From an uncultured bacterium (lineage in GTDB: Bacteria > Elusimicrobiota > Elusimicrobia > Elusimicrobiales > Elusimicrobiaceae), in assembly GCA_949294085.1 (NCBI GenBank), contig CASFFX010000011.1:47636-111635 (forward strand): DNA of 64,000 nt, written 5' to 3'. The position numbers and the translations under genes are program-made. Below, piece by piece: positions 16,812 through 25,698 of this stretch; positions within the stretch are counted from its first letter, which is position 1; the number at the start of each line of letters is the position of its first letter. Under the pieces are notes generated by a model that worked only from the letters and a program-made list of their open reading frames with translations, had not been told where the DNA came from and ran no database searches.

Positions 16812-17561
16812 TCAGGCAATTTCCAGCCGGGCCAGCAGGGGGTTATGGTCCGACGCGCGGGTAACGCGCACGCCGCTGGCCAACACCTTGAGGCCCCGTA
16901 CAAACAGGTAATCCACCGGCCGGCCCAAACAGCGGGTGCGCACGTCCGGCTCAAAGGCAATTTCGCGCAGGCCGGCCGCTCGGCTGACGCATTGCAGCAA
17001 GCGGCGGCGTTTGGCGTTCCAGGAGTTAAAATCCCCGCCCAGCAATACCGGGCCGTTGAAGTCCAGCAGCAGCTCGGCCGCGCGGTGCAGGTTGTTTTCA
17101 AAAGGTTTTAGACCGGTGAAATTGATGGCGTGTACGTTGATGACCAACAGCGGCTGCGGGGTGTTTTCCACCGGGATCAGGGAAGCCAGCGTCATTTTAG
17201 GCACGCGCAAGACCGGCTCGCGCGCGGCGGCGGCAAACGTTACCTGGGTGGGTTTGGCCACACAGCCGGTGGCCACGCCGATGGGGTTTTTCTCTTTGAG
17301 GGAAAAGAAGCTGATGGCGCCGTCCCAATGATAGGGCGCACCGTCCATGGTGGCTTGCACGGCGGACGAGCGGCGAACCTCCTGCGCCAGGAATAAGTCG
17401 GCCGCTTGGGCCAGTTGGGCAAATTCGGCGGCCCAATCTTTATGTTTGCATTTTTGCCAGTTCCAGCTGCACACCGTAAACCGCCGCGGCAGCGCCGGTT
17501 TGGACGGGCGGCCGTGTGCCACAAGTACATCAGCGCTGCAGCGGGGTTGTTTGTAAAGCAT
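16812..17561 (-). CDS. Endonuclease/exonuclease/phosphatase family protein, YafD-like
   Basis: A 249-residue protein of the EEP fold. It shows the family motifs in order: CSWNWQK (N), LAQEV (metal-binding E), VINVHAINF, GGDFNSW (catalytic D and N), VDYLFVRG and the terminal SDHNPLLA (D-H). E. coli YafD has a similar size and layout. The substrate, nucleic acid or phospholipid headgroup, is unknown. It sits 1 nt downstream of cardiolipin synthase and is probably cotranscribed, so a role in lipid or envelope phosphodiester turnover is possible. Confidence 0.85.
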   Translation of the reverse strand: MLYKQPRCSADVLVAHGRPSKPALPRRFTVCSWNWQKCKHKDWAAEFAQLAQAADLFLAQEVRRSSAVQATMDGAPYHWDGAISFFSLKEKNPIGVATGCVAKPTQVTFAAAAREPVLRVPKMTLASLIPVENTPQPLLVINVHAINFTGLKPFENNLHRAAELLLDFNGPVLLGGDFNSWNAKRRRLLQCVSRAAGLREIAFEPDVRTRCLGRPVDYLFVRGLKVLASGVRVTRASDHNPLLARLEIA

Positions 17562-17562
17562 A

Positions 17563-19002
17563 TTAATAATAGGGCGTCAGCAGGCGAAGGGCATTGTCTT
17601 TCAAGGTTTGCCGCAGAGAAGGGCGAACGGACGGATCCCACTTTTCCGGCTGTGCAATGGCCTTTTTGTCGGCGATGATTTTTCCCACCTGCCGGGCCAG
17701 TTGTTTATCCATACACTCCAAGTTGCACTCAAAATTCAGCTTAAAGCTGCGCACGTCCCAGTTGGCCGAGCCCACAAACAGCCAGGCTCCGTCCACCAGC
17801 AAAATTTTGCTGTGGTCAAAGGGCGGGCGGGTGCGGTAAATCTTTACGCCTTTTTTAAGCAGGCGGGCAAAGTTGGCGCGCATGGCGCCGTCCATGCCAA
17901 AAATGTTGCTTTTGGACGGCAGAACAATTTCCACCTCTACGCCGCGCATGGCCGCCACTTCCAGCGCGGTAAGGATATTGTTTTCCGGCAGGAAATACGG
18001 CGTAACGATTTGCACCGTTTTCTGCGCACAGGCCAGCGCGCCCAGTATCATTAGTTCTATTTTGCCGTAATCGCCGTCGGGCCCGTCCGGTATGACGCGG
18101 GCCGGCATGGTGCCCGGCAGCGGGCCGTCCGCCCGGAAGGACGCCGGCACAAAATGCTTCTTGCCCGAAAAAATCCAATCTTCTTCAAACACGCGGGACA
18201 TTTGATCCACCACCGGGCCTTCCACCTTAAACGTAATGTCCACAATGGGTTCTTTGGGGTGCGTTTCCACCAAGTTGCCGGCGGCCACGTTCATCCCGCC
18301 AAAAAAGGCGGCCACGCCGTCCACAATCAGAATTTTGCGGTGGTTGCGCAAGTTGACAAACGGCAAATTCACCGGGCTTTTGGAAGGCAAAAAGACCGAA
18401 AATTCCACCCCCTTGATGTGCCGCAGGACCGACGCGATGGTAGGTTTGGAGTAATTCAGCCCCACGCCGTCCACCAGCACTTTTACTTTGGCGCCGTTTT
18501 GGGCGGCCTGGCGCAGCGCGTCTGCAAACATTTTGCCGGCGCGGTCGTTGTCAAAAATGTAGCTTTGCATCAGTACTTCTTTTTGGGCCGAAGCAATCAG
18601 CCGGCACATTTCGGGGTAGGCGCTGTCCCCGTTGACGAAGGCTTGCGCGCGATTGCCCAGCGCAAAATGCTGGGGGTGCACTTTGTAGCCCAGGCGCATC
18701 AGCTGCAGAAACGGGCGCGGAATTTCTTTTTCAATTTCTTCGGCGCTTTTGCCGGTTACGGTAAAAATATCCGGCCCTTTGTTGCGAAGCGCCAAGGCCT
18801 TGCGGCGAATACGGTTGATGCCAAAAACGATGTAGATGATGCTGCCCAAAAGGGGCGTCAGCCAGACGAGGCCAATCCAGCCGATAGAACTTTTTACGTC
18901 GTCCTTGCGGCAGATGATGTGCCCGGTAACGAGCACTTGCAGGATTACAAACAGTAACCCGGCTAATCCAAAAGAGGACATTGATACAGGATCCATAGGC
19001 AT
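17563..19002 (-). CDS. cls: Cardiolipin synthase
   Basis: A 479-residue phospholipase D family enzyme that condenses two phosphatidylglycerols to cardiolipin at the inner membrane. Two N-terminal transmembrane helices (about residues 9-28 and 38-58, GWIGLVWLTPLLGSIIYIVFG) are followed by two HKD motifs: HRKILIVDGVAAFFGGMN (about residue 225) and HSKILLVDGAWLFVGSANWD (about 400). The ATG has no Shine-Dalgarno; a -10 TATAAT ends 6 nt upstream, suggesting a leaderless mRNA starting at the ATG. A downstream Met (residue 3) is possible but would not have a ribosome binding site either. Confidence 0.93.
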   Translation of the reverse strand: MPMDPVSMSSFGLAGLLFVILQVLVTGHIICRKDDVKSSIGWIGLVWLTPLLGSIIYIVFGINRIRRKALALRNKGPDIFTVTGKSAEEIEKEIPRPFLQLMRLGYKVHPQHFALGNRAQAFVNGDSAYPEMCRLIASAQKEVLMQSYIFDNDRAGKMFADALRQAAQNGAKVKVLVDGVGLNYSKPTIASVLRHIKGVEFSVFLPSKSPVNLPFVNLRNHRKILIVDGVAAFFGGMNVAAGNLVETHPKEPIVDITFKVEGPVVDQMSRVFEEDWIFSGKKHFVPASFRADGPLPGTMPARVIPDGPDGDYGKIELMILGALACAQKTVQIVTPYFLPENNILTALEVAAMRGVEVEIVLPSKSNIFGMDGAMRANFARLLKKGVKIYRTRPPFDHSKILLVDGAWLFVGSANWDVRSFKLNFECNLECMDKQLARQVGKIIADKKAIAQPEKWDPSVRPSLRQTLKDNALRLLTPYY

Positions 19003-19008
19003 ATTTTC

Positions 19009-19014
19009 ATTATA
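19009..19014 (-). promoter_or_regulatory. -10 element of cls, leaderless geometry
   Basis: TATAAT on the minus strand, then GAAAAT, then the cls ATG: exactly 6 nt between box and start codon. Confidence 0.6.
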
Positions 19015-19064
19015 GGAAATACAAGCGCTTTGGAAAGAAGGAAAATTGGATTAGCCGAAGAATC

Positions 19065-19922
19065 TTACGGATTCGGAAGCGGCGTGCCGGCCGGGATTTT
19101 GCTTGGCGTCAGCGCCGGCAGCGGCGTGGCGTTTACGGCGCGGGGCATGTACATGCGGTCCTGCACCGTGCCGCCCGAAACCAACGCTTTTCGCACGGGG
19201 CGGTTGGCCTGTTTGCGGGTGGCCTCCTGCTCCTGCTTCAGCTGTTGCTGGCGTTGTTGTTCGGCGGCTTTTTGGCGGGCAGTTTGTTCTTGGTTGGATT
19301 GCGTCAGCTGTCCGACAAATGCGTAGAAAGCTTCATCCCCGGCGTAGGTTTCAATCAAATCGTCCTGGTCAAACACAAAATAATGGGGCGAAGGCGTTTT
19401 GTTGTTGATGTCCGAATAATCCAGCTTGTAGGCGGTATAGGTTTTGCCGGCGGCGGTATCGGCCAGGTTCATCAGCGTAGCTTGCCCTTCGTAATGGCGC
19501 AGAAAATCGCGGCGGCTGACCCCTAGATTGACCTGATAGCGTTTGTTGACGGCCAGCACGTCGGCCAAATTGGCCGCACACGCAACAAAGGTTTGCGGAT
19601 CTTCGGCTTTGAATAAAAATTTGCGGTAATCGCCGTCGTCGCTTCCGTAGCGCACATAGGCATATTCTTTGCCGTTTTTGGCGGAAAGGATATCGTCTTT
19701 GGTGGAGACGTTTTCCACGTGATACAGCACGTAGGTGCGGTCTTTTCCGCGGAAAATTTTAGTCAGCTGCAGGGCGTTTTTGTCCCAGATAGACACGGAA
19801 GGCCGCGGGGCGCTGGCTTCCCCGTGCATTTCAATCACAATTTCCGGCTCGTCGCTTTGCCCGCACAGTGCCAGCGGCAGAAGCAGCAGCAGAAAGAATC
19901 CGGCAATACGCATTTTGTTCAT
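19065..19922 (-). CDS. Secreted protein of unknown function
   Basis: A 285-residue protein with a signal peptide (MNKMRIAGFFLLLLLPLALCG). A weak lipobox (LALC-G) leaves open whether it is a lipoprotein. The middle (about residues 40-190) is a mixed alpha/beta region without recognised motifs (RGKDRTYVLYHVENVST, AYKLDYSDINN). Residues about 205-245 are a Gln/Glu-rich coiled-coil-like stretch (QEQTARQKAAEQQRQQQLK), followed by a Pro-rich tail. There is no Shine-Dalgarno: a TACAAT box ends 6 nt before the first ATG, which supports Met1 as start over Met4. No function is proposed. Confidence 0.7.
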   Translation of the reverse strand: MNKMRIAGFFLLLLLPLALCGQSDEPEIVIEMHGEASAPRPSVSIWDKNALQLTKIFRGKDRTYVLYHVENVSTKDDILSAKNGKEYAYVRYGSDDGDYRKFLFKAEDPQTFVACAANLADVLAVNKRYQVNLGVSRRDFLRHYEGQATLMNLADTAAGKTYTAYKLDYSDINNKTPSPHYFVFDQDDLIETYAGDEAFYAFVGQLTQSNQEQTARQKAAEQQRQQQLKQEQEATRKQANRPVRKALVSGGTVQDRMYMPRAVNATPLPALTPSKIPAGTPLPNP

Positions 19923-19928
19923 ATGGGT

Positions 19929-19937
19929 ATTGTAACA
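19929..19937 (-). promoter_or_regulatory. Extended -10 element of the secreted protein gene, leaderless geometry
   Basis: TGTTACAAT on the minus strand, then ACCCAT, then ATG (6-nt spacing). Confidence 0.6.
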
Positions 19938-19949
19938 ATAGTATTTCGT

Positions 19950-20861
19950 TTATTCAAATAATTCGGTGCTCAAATAACGTTCCGTGCCGTCCGGCAGCAG
20001 GGTAACGATGTTTTTGCCCCGGTTTTCGGGCCGCGCCGCCAGCTGCAAGGCCGCCCACAACGCCGCCCCGCCGGAAATGCCCGGCAAAATCCCTTGTGCG
20101 GCCCCCAAGCGGCGGGCGGTTTGGCACGCGTCCGGCGTGCGGACGGGAATTACCTCGTCAATTAAACGGCGGTCCAGCACGGCGGGAATAAAGTTGGCCC
20201 CAATGCCCTGCAATCCGTGCGGCCCCGCTTTTCCGCCCGACAGAAGCGGCGAATCCGCCGGTTCCACCGCCACAATTTTTACATGCGGGTTCTGCTTCTT
20301 CAAAAAACGGCCGATCCCCGTCAACGTGCCGCCGGTTCCCACCCCGGCCACAAAACAATCCACTTGTCCCTGCATTTCGTTCCAAATTTCGGGGCCGGTG
20401 GTTTTTTCGTGGGCGAGGGCGTTGTTGGGGTTGTCAAATTGACCGGGCATAAATGAGCCGGGGGTATCGTCCAAAATTTGCAAAGCGGCCTGTATGGCGC
20501 CTTTCATCCCCTGGGCTTTGGGGGTCAGCACAATTCGGGCCCCCAGCGCTTTTAAGAGTTTAATGCGTTCCTGGCTCATGTTTTCGGGCATGGTGAGCAC
20601 GATTTTGTACCCGCGCGACGCGGCCAAAAAAGCCAACGCAATCCCCGTATTGCCGCTGGTCGGTTCCACAATGGTTCCGCCGGGCGCCAGCCGGCCTTCC
20701 CGTTCGGCGGCGTTTAGCATAAACAGCGCGGCGCGGTCTTTTACGCTAAAGGGGTTAAACATTTCCAGCTTGGCCCACACGCGGCCCGGGCCCGGATTGA
20801 TTTTGGTAATTTCCACCAGCGGGGTGTTCCCGATGGCTTGTTCCAGATGGGCAAGTTTCAT
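19950..20861 (-). CDS. cysK: Cysteine synthase (O-acetylserine sulfhydrylase)
   Basis: Start set at MKLAHLEQAIGNTPLVEI (ATG 20861) with AGGAG upstream; the open frame extends 36 codons further without homology. The 303-residue PLP enzyme has the NPFSVKDRAA motif carrying the Schiff-base Lys, the substrate loop PTSGNTGIALAF, the phosphate-binding GVGTGGTLTGIG and the C-terminal GISGGAALWAAL. It makes L-cysteine from O-acetylserine and sulfide in the cytoplasm, supplying the sulfur donor used by NifS. The upstream intergenic region is shared with the divergent efflux operon. Confidence 0.94.
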   Translation of the reverse strand: MKLAHLEQAIGNTPLVEITKINPGPGRVWAKLEMFNPFSVKDRAALFMLNAAEREGRLAPGGTIVEPTSGNTGIALAFLAASRGYKIVLTMPENMSQERIKLLKALGARIVLTPKAQGMKGAIQAALQILDDTPGSFMPGQFDNPNNALAHEKTTGPEIWNEMQGQVDCFVAGVGTGGTLTGIGRFLKKQNPHVKIVAVEPADSPLLSGGKAGPHGLQGIGANFIPAVLDRRLIDEVIPVRTPDACQTARRLGAAQGILPGISGGAALWAALQLAARPENRGKNIVTLLPDGTERYLSTELFE

Positions 20862-20969
20862 ACATTGGCTCCTGCAGAAAGGTTCTTTTCCTAAATTATA
20901 TGCGTTTGGAAGGGCTTTGTCAGAGAAATTTATACTATTTCGGCAGAATTCATCCCCACAGTACAGCAA

Positions 20970-20986
20970 AATTTATACAATAAATT
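20970..20986 (+). promoter_or_regulatory. 17-bp palindromic operator overlapping the efflux operon -10
   Basis: AATTTAT-ACA-ATAAATT, a perfect 7-bp inverted repeat. It covers the candidate -10 TACAAT (20976-20981), as expected for a repressor site such as a TetR-family operator. No regulator gene is adjacent. Confidence 0.5.
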
Positions 20987-20991
20987 AACAT

Positions 20992-21007
20992 ACGCCCCCT
21001 AGGGCGT
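20992..21007 (+). repeat. Short inverted repeat in the efflux operon leader
   Basis: ACGCCC-CCTA-GGGCGT, just downstream of the likely transcription start. It could be a second operator half or an RNA hairpin. Confidence 0.4.
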
Positions 21008-21033
21008 GATTGATTACAGAGGGGAATAAACGC

Positions 21034-22536
21034 ATGACCTATAAACAAGCTTTTTCGGCGGCGGTGGCCGCTTTGACGCTGTGCGCTTTTTTTGCAAGCG
21101 GCTGCAGCAAGGAAACGGGCACGGCCTCGCTCCCGACGCCTGCCGTCAATGCCATTACGGTAGTCCAGCAGGATTTGCCGTGGGACATTGAATACCCGGC
21201 CCAGGTAGCCGGTTCGCTGGAAATTCAAATCCGTGCGCAGGTGGGCGGCATTTTGCAGGCGCGCTTGTATAACGAAGGCGAATACGTAACGGCCGGCACG
21301 CAGCTGTTTCAAATAGACGACAAAGAATACAAAGTGGCGCTGGAAAAAGCGCAGGGCGCCTTGGCCCAGGCCCAGGCCGAAGAACGCCGCACCAAACGCA
21401 CCTATTCCCGTATGAAACGCCTCCGCGCGGACAATGCCGTCAGCCAGCAGGATTACGATAACGCCCTTTCCGCCTACGAAACGGCACAAGCCAACGTGAA
21501 AGTGGCCCAGGCGGGCGTGAGCGATGCGGAAATCAATTTGGGATACACCAAAGTAACGGCGCCCATTTCCGGCATTGCGGGGAAGGAAGCCCAGTCCGTA
21601 GGCAGTCTGATTTCCGCTTCGGGCGAATCGGGCTTTTTAACGACCATGGTGCAGATCAATCCGCTGTATGTCAACTTTTCCATGCCCAGCCGCCAGTTTG
21701 AAAAATTGGCCGCGGGTTTCGTGTCGGGGCAGATTGCCATTGGCAAAGAGGACCAGCAGGACAAGCTGGACGCCGGCAAATACCGCCAGACCCCGGCGGA
21801 GAACGCCCCCATTTACGTAGAAGTACTGCTTAATAACGGCAAAATCTATCCGCAAAAAGGCAAAATTATTTTCTTTGACAGTACGGAAAACACGCAAACC
21901 TCCAGCCTTGCGATGAAGGCCGAGTTTGCCAACCCCAACAATTCCCGCGCGTTAATGCCCGGCCAGTTTGTGCGCGTGCGGCTGGTGGGGGCGATGTACA
22001 AAAATGCCATTTTGATTCCCTCTTCGGCGGTGCTGAATACGGCGCAGGGCATGCTGGCGTATGTGATTGACGCGAACGACACCGTCGTAGCGCGCCCGAT
22101 TCAAGCCCAGCTGCAGGATGACATGTACATCGTAACCGACGGCCTGAAAGCGGGCGACCGCATTATGAGCGAAGGCTTGATTAAAGTGCGCCCCGGTCAG
22201 CAAGTGCAGGTAACAATGAAAGATTTCCAAGTTACGCAGACGGACCCGGCCGAACAGACCCTGTCCAAGGACGGCCGCAGCGTAGCCTCGCTGGAAGAAG
22301 AAATTGAATCGGCCGAAGCGCCCGATACGCAAGAATTGCCCGACGAGAGCCAAACGGCGGCCCCGGCCGAAAGCGCCACCGCGGACGAACAACCGGCGGC
22401 TCAAACAGCGGCCCCGGCGGCCGAACAAACGGTCGAGCAGCCGTCCGCCCCGGCCGAACCGCAGCCGCAAACGGCCTCTTCGGCGGATAATGCTTCTGTG
22501 CCTGCGGCGGGGCAGCCCGCTGCAGCCGGGAAATAA
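21034..22536 (+). CDS. RND efflux membrane fusion lipoprotein (AcrA/MexA family)
   Basis: Start set at MTYKQAFSAA (ATG 21034), preceded by AGAGGGGA; an upstream in-frame start at 21010 lies before the ribosome binding site. The 500-residue periplasmic adaptor has a lipobox (FASGC), a lipoyl half (EIQIRAQVGGILQARLYNEGEYV), a coiled-coil hairpin (residues about 100-165), the second lipoyl half (VTAPISGIAGKEA) and a beta-barrel domain. It links the inner-membrane pump to the outer-membrane channel. The last 100 residues are an unusual Ala/Pro/Glu/Gln-rich tail absent from classic AcrA. First gene of a three-gene operon. Confidence 0.93.
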   Translation: MTYKQAFSAAVAALTLCAFFASGCSKETGTASLPTPAVNAITVVQQDLPWDIEYPAQVAGSLEIQIRAQVGGILQARLYNEGEYVTAGTQLFQIDDKEYKVALEKAQGALAQAQAEERRTKRTYSRMKRLRADNAVSQQDYDNALSAYETAQANVKVAQAGVSDAEINLGYTKVTAPISGIAGKEAQSVGSLISASGESGFLTTMVQINPLYVNFSMPSRQFEKLAAGFVSGQIAIGKEDQQDKLDAGKYRQTPAENAPIYVEVLLNNGKIYPQKGKIIFFDSTENTQTSSLAMKAEFANPNNSRALMPGQFVRVRLVGAMYKNAILIPSSAVLNTAQGMLAYVIDANDTVVARPIQAQLQDDMYIVTDGLKAGDRIMSEGLIKVRPGQQVQVTMKDFQVTQTDPAEQTLSKDGRSVASLEEEIESAEAPDTQELPDESQTAAPAESATADEQPAAQTAAPAAEQTVEQPSAPAEPQPQTASSADNASVPAAGQPAAAGK

Positions 22537-22545
22537 GGAGCGGCA

Positions 22546-25500
22546 ATGTTTTCCAAATTCTTTATTAACCGTCCGATTTTCTCTACCGTTATTTCGCTGT
22601 TAATTTTACTGGCGGGGATTGTGTCCATCACCATGCTGCCTATTGAGCAGTACCCGGATTTGACCCCGCCCACGATTGAAGTATCCGCCAGCTATCCGGG
22701 CGCCAGCCCCGAAGTGATTGCCGATACGGTGGCCGCCCCGATTGAACAGCAGGTAAACGGGGTGGAGGACATGCTGTATATGAATTCCACTTCGTCGTCC
22801 AACGGGGACATGTCGCTGGTGATTTCGTTTAAGGTAGGGACGGACCCCGACCAGGCGATGATTAACGTCAACAACCGCGTGCAGGGCGCAACGGCCACCC
22901 TGCCCGAGGACGTGCGCCGCTACGGCGTGCAGGTGGACAAAAAGTCTTCCGCCATTTTGCAGTTAATCGCGCTTTATTCTCCCAACGGCCAGTCGGACAC
23001 GACGACCATCGGCAACTATGCCCTGCTCAATATTGTGGACGACTTGAAACGTATTGAAGGGGTGGGGGACGCGCAGGTCATGTCCGCCAACGACTATTCC
23101 ATCCGCATTTGGATTAAGCCGGACGTGCTTTCCCAGCGCGGACTGTCGGTAAGCGATTTGGTGGCCGCCGTACAGGCGCAGAACGTGCAGCGCTCGGCCG
23201 GCAAAATCGGCCAGCCGCCGCTTCCTTCCAAGGTGGACCGCACCTATTCCATTATTGCGCCCGGCCGCTTAACCGACCCGAAGGAATTTGAAGAAATTAT
23301 TTTGCGTGCCAATCCGGACGGCACTTCCCTGCGGCTTAAGGACGTAGCCCGGGTGGAGCTGGGCAGCCAGACCTATGAATTTAACGGCAGTTTTAACGGC
23401 AAGCCCGCCGTGCCGGTGGGGGTGTATTTGTCCCCGGGGGCCAACGCGGTGGCAACCGCCAAAGCGGTGGACGCGCATATGAAAGAAATCGCGCAGAACT
23501 TCCCGCCGGATTTGGATATTGACTACCAGGTGGCTTACGATACGACGCTGTTTGTTACCGCGTCCATCAAAGAAGTAATTCATACGCTGATTGAAGCGAT
23601 GATTTTGGTGTTTTTGGTTGTGTACCTGTTCCTGAAAGATTGGCGCGCCACGCTGATTCCGTGTTTGGCGGTGCCGGTGTCCATTGTGGGGGCGTTTGCG
23701 GGGATGCTGTTGCTGGGCTTTTCCATTAACACGCTGACCTTGTTTGGGCTGGTGCTGGCCATCGGGATTGTGGTGGACGACGCAATCGTGGTCATTGAAA
23801 ACGTGGAACGCATTATGCACGAGGAAAATCTCCCCGTCAAAGAAGCCACCATCAAAGCCATGGGCGAAGTGTCCGGCCCGGTGGTGGCCATTGTGCTGGT
23901 GTTGTGTTCCGTGTTTGTGCCGGTGGCGTTTATGGGCGGTTTGACGGGGGTTATGTACCAGCAGTTTGCCATCACGATTGCGGTTTCCGTGGTCATTTCC
24001 GGCTTGGTGGCGCTTACGCTTACGCCGGCTTTGTGCGCGCTGTTGCTTAAAAAGCAGGAACATCCCACCCGCGGGTTCTTCTTCCAGTTTGACCGCTTCT
24101 TTGAAAAACTGACCAATAAATACGGTTCTTGGGTGGCTTTCTTTATCCGCCGGTTAAGCGTGTCGGCGGTGCTAATCGGGCTGGTGTTTTTAGCGGCGCT
24201 GGGCTTATTCAAAATTGTGCCCGGCAGCCTGCTGCCCGATGAGGACCAGGGCGTGATTATGGTGGCGGCCCAGCTGGACCCGTCCGCTTCGCTGGCCAAC
24301 AGCGACGCCGTAGCCAAACAGTTGGAAGATTTGATTTTGGCCCAGCCGGCCGTTTCGCAGGTGCTCACATTTTCGGGGTACGATTTATTAAGCAGTACCC
24401 AAAAGAGCAATTCCGTTTCGGCCTTCGTAATGCTTAAACCGTGGGAAGAACGCAAGGGCAAAGGACTTTCTTCTTCGGCGTTGGTGGCCAGCCTGTATGC
24501 CCAGGCGCAAACCAAAATTCCCGCCGCGGTGGTCATGCCTTTTAACCCGCCTCCCATTATGGGCATGAGCACGACGGGCGGTTTGGAAGGCTACATCCAA
24601 AACCGCAGCTCGGGCGGCAGCGACGCGTTGGAAGCGCAAACCCAAAAATTTATTGAAGCGGCCAAAAAACGGCCGGAACTTTCCAGCGTCAGCACCACGT
24701 TCTCGGCGGCGGTGCCGCAGTATAAAATGGACGTGAACGAAATTAAAGCGCAGTCTATGGGCGTTTCGCTTTCGGAACTCTACACCACCCTGCAAGGCAC
24801 GTTCGGCACGATGTACGTCAACGATTTTACGTACTCCGGCCGCAGTTTTAAGGTGATGATGCAGGCGGACGGAGAGTACCGCGCCCGCCCGGAACAGATT
24901 GCCGGCATTTACGTACGGTCCAATTCCGGGGCGATGGTGCCGCTTTCGTCTTTGGTTACGCTGACGCCTTCGCTGGGGCCGGACGTGGTGGAACGGTTCA
25001 ACGTGTTCCCCGCGGCTAAGATTATGGCCAACCCAGCGCCCGGGTACAGCTCCGGCGATGCAATCCGCGCTGTGGAAGAAACTGCCAAGGAAGTGCTGGA
25101 TTCCGGCTTTACGCTGGCCTGGACGGGTACCACCTACCAGGAAAAAATTTCCGGCAATTCGTCCGCCGTGGCGCTTTTGCTGGGGATGTTGGTCGTGTTC
25201 TTGATTTTGGCCGCCCAGTATGAAAAATGGAGCTTGCCGCTGGCGGTATTGTTGGCGGTGCCGTTTGCCATTTTCGGGGCGTTTGCCGGCACGTGGGCCC
25301 GCGGCCTTTCCAACGACATTTACTTCCAAATTGCGTTGGTGGCGCTGGTGGGGTTGGCGGCCAAGAACGCCATTTTGATTGTGGAATTTGCCGTGATGCT
25401 TAAAGAACAAGGGCTGGACAATGTGCAGGCGGCCGTACAAGCGGCCAAATTGCGCTTCCGCCCGATTGTGATGACGTCTATGGCGTTTATTTTGGGCTGT

Positions 25501-25698
25501 GTGCCGCTGGCCGTCAGCACCGGTGCCGGTGCGGCCAGCCGTCATGCCATTGGCACGGCGGTAGTGTTTGGGATGTTGGCCGCCACGCTGATTGCGCCGC
25601 TGTTTGTACCGTTGTTCTTCTGCCTGCTGAGCGGGTGGAAAAAACGCGCCGGCGGGGCAGAAGCCGAAAAATTGGAAAAGAAAGAGGAGACTTTATGA
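22546..25698 (+). CDS. RND efflux pump, inner-membrane transporter (AcrB/HAE1 family)
   Basis: A 1050-residue, full-length pump with 12 predicted transmembrane helices and two large periplasmic loops. It starts MFSKFFINRPIFSTVISLLI. TM4 carries the proton-relay Asp pair (GIVVDDAIVVIENVERIM), and the second half has LVGLAAKNAILIVEFA. Conserved RND motifs such as LPIEQYPDLTPP and SYPGASPEVI are present. It exports hydrophobic or amphiphilic compounds in exchange for protons; bile salts would be a plausible gut substrate, by inference only. It sits between the adaptor and the outer-membrane channel and overlaps the latter by ATGA. Confidence 0.96.
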   Translation: MFSKFFINRPIFSTVISLLILLAGIVSITMLPIEQYPDLTPPTIEVSASYPGASPEVIADTVAAPIEQQVNGVEDMLYMNSTSSSNGDMSLVISFKVGTDPDQAMINVNNRVQGATATLPEDVRRYGVQVDKKSSAILQLIALYSPNGQSDTTTIGNYALLNIVDDLKRIEGVGDAQVMSANDYSIRIWIKPDVLSQRGLSVSDLVAAVQAQNVQRSAGKIGQPPLPSKVDRTYSIIAPGRLTDPKEFEEIILRANPDGTSLRLKDVARVELGSQTYEFNGSFNGKPAVPVGVYLSPGANAVATAKAVDAHMKEIAQNFPPDLDIDYQVAYDTTLFVTASIKEVIHTLIEAMILVFLVVYLFLKDWRATLIPCLAVPVSIVGAFAGMLLLGFSINTLTLFGLVLAIGIVVDDAIVVIENVERIMHEENLPVKEATIKAMGEVSGPVVAIVLVLCSVFVPVAFMGGLTGVMYQQFAITIAVSVVISGLVALTLTPALCALLLKKQEHPTRGFFFQFDRFFEKLTNKYGSWVAFFIRRLSVSAVLIGLVFLAALGLFKIVPGSLLPDEDQGVIMVAAQLDPSASLANSDAVAKQLEDLILAQPAVSQVLTFSGYDLLSSTQKSNSVSAFVMLKPWEERKGKGLSSSALVASLYAQAQTKIPAAVVMPFNPPPIMGMSTTGGLEGYIQNRSSGGSDALEAQTQKFIEAAKKRPELSSVSTTFSAAVPQYKMDVNEIKAQSMGVSLSELYTTLQGTFGTMYVNDFTYSGRSFKVMMQADGEYRARPEQIAGIYVRSNSGAMVPLSSLVTLTPSLGPDVVERFNVFPAAKIMANPAPGYSSGDAIRAVEETAKEVLDSGFTLAWTGTTYQEKISGNSSAVALLLGMLVVFLILAAQYEKWSLPLAVLLAVPFAIFGAFAGTWARGLSNDIYFQIALVALVGLAAKNAILIVEFAVMLKEQGLDNVQAAVQAAKLRFRPIVMTSMAFILGCVPLAVSTGAGAASRHAIGTAVVFGMLAATLIAPLFVPLFFCLLSGWKKRAGGAEAEKLEKKEETL

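Noticed and set aside
22232..25545. Long antisense open frames opposite the RND efflux genes
   Set aside because: They are His/Arg/Gln-rich shadows caused by high third-position GC of the real genes, with no recognisable domains.
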